The notes under the pieces: generated by a model
Database searches by the model: none
The model's input: the letters and a program-made list of their open reading frames with translations, nothing else
What the model was told of the DNA's origin: nothing
Origin: Thermomicrobiales bacterium
GTDB taxonomy: Bacteria; Chloroflexota; Chloroflexia; Thermomicrobiales; UBA6265
DNA: 64,000 nt
Direction of reading: 5' to 3'
Assembly (NCBI GenBank): GCA_019637585.1
Contig: JAHBVL010000001.1
Coordinates: 558,001 to 622,000 of the forward strand
In this document: piece by piece, positions 59,091 through 64,000 of the stretch
Position numbering within the stretch: position 1 is the stretch's first letter
Layout: each line of letters opens with the position of its first letter
Made by a program: the position numbers and the translations under genes

Positions 59091-60791
59091 GTGGAACATT
59101 GGGGAAGCTTGTCACGACGATCACTGATCCGGCAGTCGACCGGCGCCGCGATCGGCATCATGGCGGCCGCGCGACTGGGCCAGACCGGCCTGGTGGGCGC
59201 GCAAACCACGCTGCCTGAGGATGCCGCACCCGCCGAGGAGCAGGTGCTGCGCGTCATGGGCCGGGAAGGGCGATATCTCGACTGGTCGAAATCCGTTCAG
59301 CAACGGCAGTTCGAGTCGGCGCTCATCACCGAGCCACTGGTGCGGCAAGATGAGAACTACGAGCTCCAGCCCGCCGCCGCGACATCGTGGGATATCTCCG
59401 AGGACGGACTCACCTGGACCTTCCATCTGCGGGAGGGGATGGTCTGGAGCGATGGCACACCGGTCACCGCCAACGACTATGTCTTCACCCTGCGCCGGAT
59501 GGCGAGTCCGGAGAATGCCTTCGACGTCGTTTTCTACTACGCGTCGATCAAAAACTTCGCCGAGGCGAACGCCGGGGAAGTGCCGGTCGAGGAAGTCGGC
59601 ATCGAAGCGCTCGACGATCTGACGGTGGCTATCACCACCAGTCAGCCGACGCCATTCCTGGGTCTGATCTCATCCGACATCTATGTGATCCCGCCCCATA
59701 TCGTGGAAGTCGAAGGAGACAACTGGTCGCTGTCGCCCGAGACATGTCTCTCCTGCGGTCCGTTCAAACTCCAGGAGTGGGACAAGGGACGCCAGCTCGT
59801 TTTCGTCAACAATCCGGACTACAACGGTCCATGGGCTTCGCCGCTTCAGTCGATCACCTATCTGATCGGCGACGACGCCGCTCAGTTCCCGGCCTATCAG
59901 AATGGCGAGATCGACCTGATCGATCGGGGCTACGAGCAGATCATCTCGCCGGCCGACCAGATGTACATCGAGGGAGACGCGACCCTCAGCGAGGAGCTGC
60001 ACACCTTCCCGCAGTTCCAGACCTGGTGGCTGGCATTCGGCGGCGAGGACACCGCGTTCGCCGATATCAAGGTCCGGCAGGCGTTCGCCCACGCCGTGGA
60101 CAAGGACGCGCTCGTCGCCTCGGTGCTGCGTGGCCAGGCGGTTGCTGCTTATGGGTTGCTGCCACCCGGTTTCCACTCCGCCAATCCGGAACGCCTCAAG
60201 GACCTGGTTGTCTACGATCCGGAGCTGGCGAAACAGGAGCTGGCCGACGCGGGATTCCCGGATGGAGAGGGTTTCCCTTCCTACGATCTCTTCCTCCGCG
60301 ATCCATCACCGACCGTGCAAACCGTTGCCCAAGCGATTCAGGCCATGCTGAAAGAGAATCTGGGGATCGAGGTCGGTATCCAGAGTCTGGAGCGCGGCAT
60401 TTTCACCGAGCGCAACAACGCGCATGAGCTGCCGTTCGTGTTGATCCCATGGGACATGGACTACTACGACGCCAGCAATTTCATGGGCGTCTATGTGACG
60501 GGTGGACGGCACGCCTGGTCCAACGCCGAGTACGACACCCTCGTGCGGGAAGCGGACGGAATCGTCGGCGACGAAGCGAAGCGCGCCGAGCTCTACCAGC
60601 AGGCCGAGGATATCCTGGTCACCGATGTTGGAGCGGTTTTCCTCTGGAACCCGATCTTCATGCAGCTCTGGAAGTCCTATCTGACAGGACCACGACTGCA
60701 CGAGAACAAGTTCGGCATTCTCAGCTGGCAGGCGCCCCAGTCGGGACCCCACTACTACACCAACTATGTGAGCAACGAGAAGAACAGCTAG
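59091..60791 (+). CDS. ABC transporter substrate-binding protein, family 5
   Basis: A 566-residue SBP_bac_5 protein starting at GTG 59091 with GGAGGG 7 nt upstream. The Tat signal is SLSRRSLIRQ followed by IGIMAAARLGQTGLVGAQT. Domain landmarks are PAAATSWDISEDGLTWTFHL and VRQAFAHAVDKDALV. The 107 bp before it contain GGAAACACGG twice, a short direct repeat. It ends just before an octamer array. Confidence 0.9.
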   Translation: MEHWGSLSRRSLIRQSTGAAIGIMAAARLGQTGLVGAQTTLPEDAAPAEEQVLRVMGREGRYLDWSKSVQQRQFESALITEPLVRQDENYELQPAAATSWDISEDGLTWTFHLREGMVWSDGTPVTANDYVFTLRRMASPENAFDVVFYYASIKNFAEANAGEVPVEEVGIEALDDLTVAITTSQPTPFLGLISSDIYVIPPHIVEVEGDNWSLSPETCLSCGPFKLQEWDKGRQLVFVNNPDYNGPWASPLQSITYLIGDDAAQFPAYQNGEIDLIDRGYEQIISPADQMYIEGDATLSEELHTFPQFQTWWLAFGGEDTAFADIKVRQAFAHAVDKDALVASVLRGQAVAAYGLLPPGFHSANPERLKDLVVYDPELAKQELADAGFPDGEGFPSYDLFLRDPSPTVQTVAQAIQAMLKENLGIEVGIQSLERGIFTERNNAHELPFVLIPWDMDYYDASNFMGVYVTGGRHAWSNAEYDTLVREADGIVGDEAKRAELYQQAEDILVTDVGAVFLWNPIFMQLWKSYLTGPRLHENKFGILSWQAPQSGPHYYTNYVSNEKNS

Positions 60792-60800
60792 CGCTCGCGT

Positions 60801-60868
60801 AGGCGGACGAGGCGGGAAGGCGGAGAGGCGAAAAAGCTTTGGCCTTTCCGCTTCCCGCCTTGCTGCTT
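60801..60868. repeat. Inverted octamer arrays after the binding-protein gene
   Basis: GGCGGGAAGGCGGAGAGGCG and complement words GGCCTTTCCGCTTCCCGCC are inverted around AAAAAGCTTT. This makes a compact hairpin with A/T at the top, possibly a terminator between two ABC operons. No gene is seen in the remaining gap to 61065. Confidence 0.75.
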
Positions 60869-61065
60869 CCCTCCATCCAATTTCACCAACAGGTCATATC
60901 AGTTGACAACCTGAAAGCCCTCTCCTACGATGCCGGTCGTCGGCACTGTTGTGCGGGTTCCAGGTCGCGAGTGCTTCGCGGCAACACCGAGAAACAATCG
61001 AACCCACCGAGACAGTGCCAGCAACTGGAGTTGTGGTTCTACGTATCACCAAGAAAGGGAACCTG

Positions 61066-62631
61066 ATGTCCAATCCAGTCATTTCTCGACGCACCCTGCT
61101 GGGGGGTTCAGCGGCGGCAGGGGCAGGCCTTCTGTCGAGCCTGTCGTATACACCCTACTGGGCGGCCGCCCAGGACCGATCCTCGGCGGTCTTTTCCTAT
61201 CATGCGGATCCAGCCAGCCTCGATCCGACGACCTGCTCCGGAACGAACTGCGCCTACATTCTCAATCACATCTACGAGGGGCTGACTCGCCTCGATTCCG
61301 ACGCGAATGTCGAGCCAGGATTGGCGGAGAGCTGGGAGAATCCGGACCCGCTGACCTGGACATTTCACCTGCGGCCGGGGGTGCTCTTCCAGAATGGGGC
61401 TGAGCTGACGGCAGACGATGTCAAGTATTCGCTCGACCGCGTGCTCGATCCAGCCACCGCCGGTTCCAATCTGGCGTTCTTCCAGGCAATTGAGTCGGTG
61501 GAGGTCGTCGATCCATTGACGGTCACCCTCCACCTGTCGACGCCAAATGTGTCGATCCTGGCCTCCATGGCCGTAACGGGCGGATCGATCCTGAACAAAG
61601 CCTGGGCGGAAGAGCAGCTGGCCGGAGGCGCCATCGACTTCACCTCGGTGGCCAATGGCACGGGTCCGTATGGTCTCGTCGAGTTTGTCTCCGGCGATCG
61701 CATCGATCTCGTCCGGCACGAGAGTTACTGGGACACCGGCACCCCCAAGATCGACGACGTCACCTGGAAGATCATGCAGGAGATGGAGACGCGCGTCGCC
61801 GCTCTCCGCGCCCGCACAGCGAGTTTTGCGACCATCGATGCGACAGCCGGACTCCAGGTCGGCAGTGACAATGGCATCACCATCCACAGCGGCCCCGGAT
61901 TCAGCATGCCGGTCAGTATTCACAACGTGCGCAAGGCGCCCTACGACAATCCGCTGGTGCGCCAGGCGATCGCCGTCGGCGTCGACCGGCAGGCCGTCAT
62001 CGACAAAGTGCTCAACGGAGAAGGGTCGCTGACCGGTCCACTTCCCACCGGATTTGGCAACTGGTACATCCCGACCGACGAATTGCCCTACACCGTGGAC
62101 AAGGATCGGGCCAAAGAGCTGCTGGCTGAAGCGGGATATCCGGACGGCTTTGACACCGTCATCCTGGGTCTCGACACGCCGCCCTACGATCAGGTCGGCG
62201 TGGTCTACCAGGCCGAGCTTCAGTCCATCGGCATCAATGCCAAGCTCGAGCAGACAGAGTTCGGCGCCTGGCTGGAGAAAATCCACGCGTTCGACTACGA
62301 CACGCATGTGAATGGCTATGGCTCGGTCGTTGACCCCGAGCATGTGCTCGGTCGCAGCTTCCGGTGCGGTTCAGACGGCAACTTCCCGGGTTTCTGCAAC
62401 GAGGAGTACGACGAGCTTCTCCTTCAGATGCAGGCGGAATCGGATCTGGCTGCCCGCGAGCAGCTCACTCGCCAGATGCAGGACATCCTGCTCGAAGATG
62501 CGCCATTCATCTGGTGGTGCACGGCGTTCGACTACTACGCAACGACCGACCAGATCACCGGATTCGAGCGGGCCATTCATCCCTACCCGCGAGAGGTGTT
62601 CAAGCAGGTCAGCGTCGTCGAGGAGAGTTGA
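61066..62631 (+). CDS. ABC transporter substrate-binding protein, family 5
   Basis: A 521-residue SBP_bac_5 protein (ATG 61066, AAAGGGA upstream). A Tat-like signal ISRRTLLGG precedes AGAGLLSSLSYTPYWAAAQ. Landmarks are YEGLTRLDSDANVEPGLAESW, VRQAIAVGVDRQAVI and LAEAGYPDGFDTVIL. Four cysteines form two likely disulfide pairs (CSGTNC, RCGSDG, FCNEE). It is a separate operon from the set at 57149, followed by its own permeases. Confidence 0.9.
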   Translation: MSNPVISRRTLLGGSAAAGAGLLSSLSYTPYWAAAQDRSSAVFSYHADPASLDPTTCSGTNCAYILNHIYEGLTRLDSDANVEPGLAESWENPDPLTWTFHLRPGVLFQNGAELTADDVKYSLDRVLDPATAGSNLAFFQAIESVEVVDPLTVTLHLSTPNVSILASMAVTGGSILNKAWAEEQLAGGAIDFTSVANGTGPYGLVEFVSGDRIDLVRHESYWDTGTPKIDDVTWKIMQEMETRVAALRARTASFATIDATAGLQVGSDNGITIHSGPGFSMPVSIHNVRKAPYDNPLVRQAIAVGVDRQAVIDKVLNGEGSLTGPLPTGFGNWYIPTDELPYTVDKDRAKELLAEAGYPDGFDTVILGLDTPPYDQVGVVYQAELQSIGINAKLEQTEFGAWLEKIHAFDYDTHVNGYGSVVDPEHVLGRSFRCGSDGNFPGFCNEEYDELLLQMQAESDLAAREQLTRQMQDILLEDAPFIWWCTAFDYYATTDQITGFERAIHPYPREVFKQVSVVEES

Positions 62632-62736
62632 TCTCGTCCCGCGATCGCCTGACCGTATGGTGGGCATGGTTCGATCGGCGTCCGCACGCGCTGGCGTGCG
62701 GACGCACTCCATGATCGTTCACCGGAGGCATTCCGC

Positions 62737-63687
62737 TTGTCGCAGTTCCTAGCGCGCCGTCTCCTCGCGATTGTGTTCATGCTGTTCGGCATGTCCGTGC
62801 TGGTGTTTGGCGCCATGCGCTTGCTCCCCGGGGACATCGTGAACCTGATGGTGGGCATGCAAAGCTCGGCGTCAGCTGAGCAACGCGAAGCGATCGAAGG
62901 GCAGTACGGGCTCGATCGACCGCTGGTTTTCCAGTACACGGACTGGATGGGCGGGGTAATTCGCGGCGATCTCGGCAAGTCGATGCGGTCGCAGGAACCA
63001 ATCAGCCACGAGATCCGCCGCAAACTCCCCGTCACTCTCGAACTGACGTTTCTCTCTCTCATCTTCGCCGTTGTCGTTGCCGTTCCCCTGGGCATCATTT
63101 CGGCGATCCGCCGGAACTCGCCTGTCGACCTGTTTGCCAGAATCCTGGGAGTGCTGGGGCTCGCCATACCGAATTTCTGGCTGGCCATCATGCTCCTCCT
63201 GATCGCGTCGCGTTATTTCCACTGGTTGCCGTCGCCTGTCTTCACACCATTCTTCGACGACCCGATCGAGAATCTTCAGCAGATGTGGATGCCCGCCATT
63301 GCCCTCGGTATGGTGATGATGGCCAATCTCATGCGCATGACCCGTTCGATCATGCTCGATGTCATGGGACAGGATTACATTCGGGTCGCCAGGGCGAAGG
63401 GGCTCTCGGAGTGGGGTGTTGTCGTCAAACATGCCATCAAGAACGCTGGCATTCCGGTCATCACCCTCATCGGTATGAACGCCGGCTACCTGCTGGGCGG
63501 CACGGTCATCATCGAGCAGATTTTCGGGCTGCCTGGAATCGGCTGGATGATCACCAACGCGATCTTCCAGCGTGACTACACCACGGTCCAGTCGGCCGTG
63601 CTGATCACCGGATTGCTTTTCGCGCTGGTCAATCTCTGCGTCGATGTGGCCTACGCACTGCTCGATCCCCGGATTCGGTTCGCATGA
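62737..63687 (+). CDS. Oligopeptide/dipeptide-type ABC permease (DppB-like)
   Basis: A 316-residue permease with TTG start at 62737 (GGAGG upstream). MSQFLARRLLAIVFMLFGMS, LPGDIVNLMVG and GQDYIRVARAKGL resemble the permease at 11164 more than the one at 57149. The stop overlaps the next start as ATGA. Confidence 0.9.
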   Translation: MSQFLARRLLAIVFMLFGMSVLVFGAMRLLPGDIVNLMVGMQSSASAEQREAIEGQYGLDRPLVFQYTDWMGGVIRGDLGKSMRSQEPISHEIRRKLPVTLELTFLSLIFAVVVAVPLGIISAIRRNSPVDLFARILGVLGLAIPNFWLAIMLLLIASRYFHWLPSPVFTPFFDDPIENLQQMWMPAIALGMVMMANLMRMTRSIMLDVMGQDYIRVARAKGLSEWGVVVKHAIKNAGIPVITLIGMNAGYLLGGTVIIEQIFGLPGIGWMITNAIFQRDYTTVQSAVLITGLLFALVNLCVDVAYALLDPRIRFA

Positions 63688-64000
63688 ACAGGCCGGCGAC
63701 CTCGTCTCCCGCGGAATCTCCAACGCTGGCCGACGCAAAACCCGACCTGGGTGCAGTCCGCCAGAAATCGACGTGGAGCAATCTCAAATACTTCGCCAGG
63801 CGCGACCTGATCAGCACGTCCGCCGCCATCCTGGTGGCATTGCTCGTGCTGGTGGCCATTTTCGGAAAATGGATTGCCCCCTATTCGGCGGGCGCTCAGG
63901 ACGCCATGCGCCTCCTCTCACCGGAACGGGCATATCCATTCGGCACGGACAACTACGGGCGCGACGTCTACAGCCGCGTCATTCTCGGGACACGGGTATC
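63684..64000 (+). CDS. Oligopeptide/dipeptide-type ABC permease (DppC-like), N-terminal part
   Basis: The first 105 codons of a DppC-like permease cut by the window edge. A polar N-terminus precedes a membrane helix (TSAAILVALLVLVAIFGKWIA) and the OppC N-domain motif PFGTDNYGRDVYSRVILGTR. It starts at ATG 63684, overlapping the stop of the DppB-like gene. Confidence 0.88.
   Translation, partial: MNRPATSSPAESPTLADAKPDLGAVRQKSTWSNLKYFARRDLISTSAAILVALLVLVAIFGKWIAPYSAGAQDAMRLLSPERAYPFGTDNYGRDVYSRVILGTRV

Noticed and set aside
1-64000. tRNA or rRNA genes
   Set aside because: No tRNA T-arm/acceptor pattern or rRNA core sequence was recognised by eye on either strand; a covariance-model scan would be decisive.

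Overview
The window is GC-rich bacterial DNA with many Tat-type signal peptides on substrate-binding proteins, several bacterial SH3 (SH3b) repeat proteins, oligopeptide-type ABC operons and repeat-filled intergenic gaps. This looks most like a Chloroflexota genome of the Thermomicrobia/Thermomicrobiales type, often seen as metagenome assemblies. That assignment is an inference from gene style; no rRNA or tRNA gene was seen to confirm it.

Layout. 1-3859 (minus): three tandem paralogues of the neutral-ceramidase N-domain family, the first cut by the window edge. 4289-7627: a Fic protein, then a rhodanese-CBS gene interrupted by an in-frame TGA exactly where a second active-site-loop cysteine would be expected (candidate selenoprotein with a SECIS-like hairpin), converging on an arsM/arsR arsenic methylation pair. 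7769-10206: luciferase-like oxidoreductase, MNT nucleotidyltransferase, DinB protein, and a ParD antitoxin with a broken ParE. 10271-13871: first peptide-type ABC operon (binding protein and two permeases). 14302-18521: pterin dehydratase, a tandem palindromic repeat array, small membrane or secreted proteins and a methyltransferase. 18806-23582: two Tat-exported, LPNTG-tailed surface proteins and an SH3b protein. 23949-34092: methyltransferases, a VapBC pair beside a MITE-like element, a membrane-anchored lipase fusion, an Ntn hydrolase, a MalY-type lyase, a sugar isomerase and sugar kinase pair, and an AbrB protein whose C-terminus is encoded by repeat DNA. 34223-43310: PolX, an EamA transporter, an M13 peptidase, secreted and membrane proteins and a five-repeat SH3b protein. 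43904-54843: a calcium-binding thrombospondin-3 repeat protein, membrane proteins, further SH3b proteins, a YhfX-like PLP enzyme, an LCP-family protein, a DoxX-like protein and a c-type cytochrome lipoprotein. 54995-64000: a SelA/DgaE-like PLP enzyme and FadR-type GntR regulator divergent from two consecutive peptide-type ABC operons, the last one running off the window.

How it fits together. Much of the window concerns uptake of peptides or similar solutes (three ABC sets, none with ATPase genes here), cell-surface display (SH3b, LPNTG, TSP3, LCP) and amine, amide or amino-acid catabolism (ceramidase-like, Ntn hydrolase, MalY, YhfX-like and DgaE-like enzymes). Intergenic gaps are unusually rich in repeats. 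They hold heptamer/octamer word arrays often arranged as inverted pairs, a MITE-like element of about 265 bp with TA-ended terminal inverted repeats, about 108-bp palindromic tandem units, and several shorter dispersed families.
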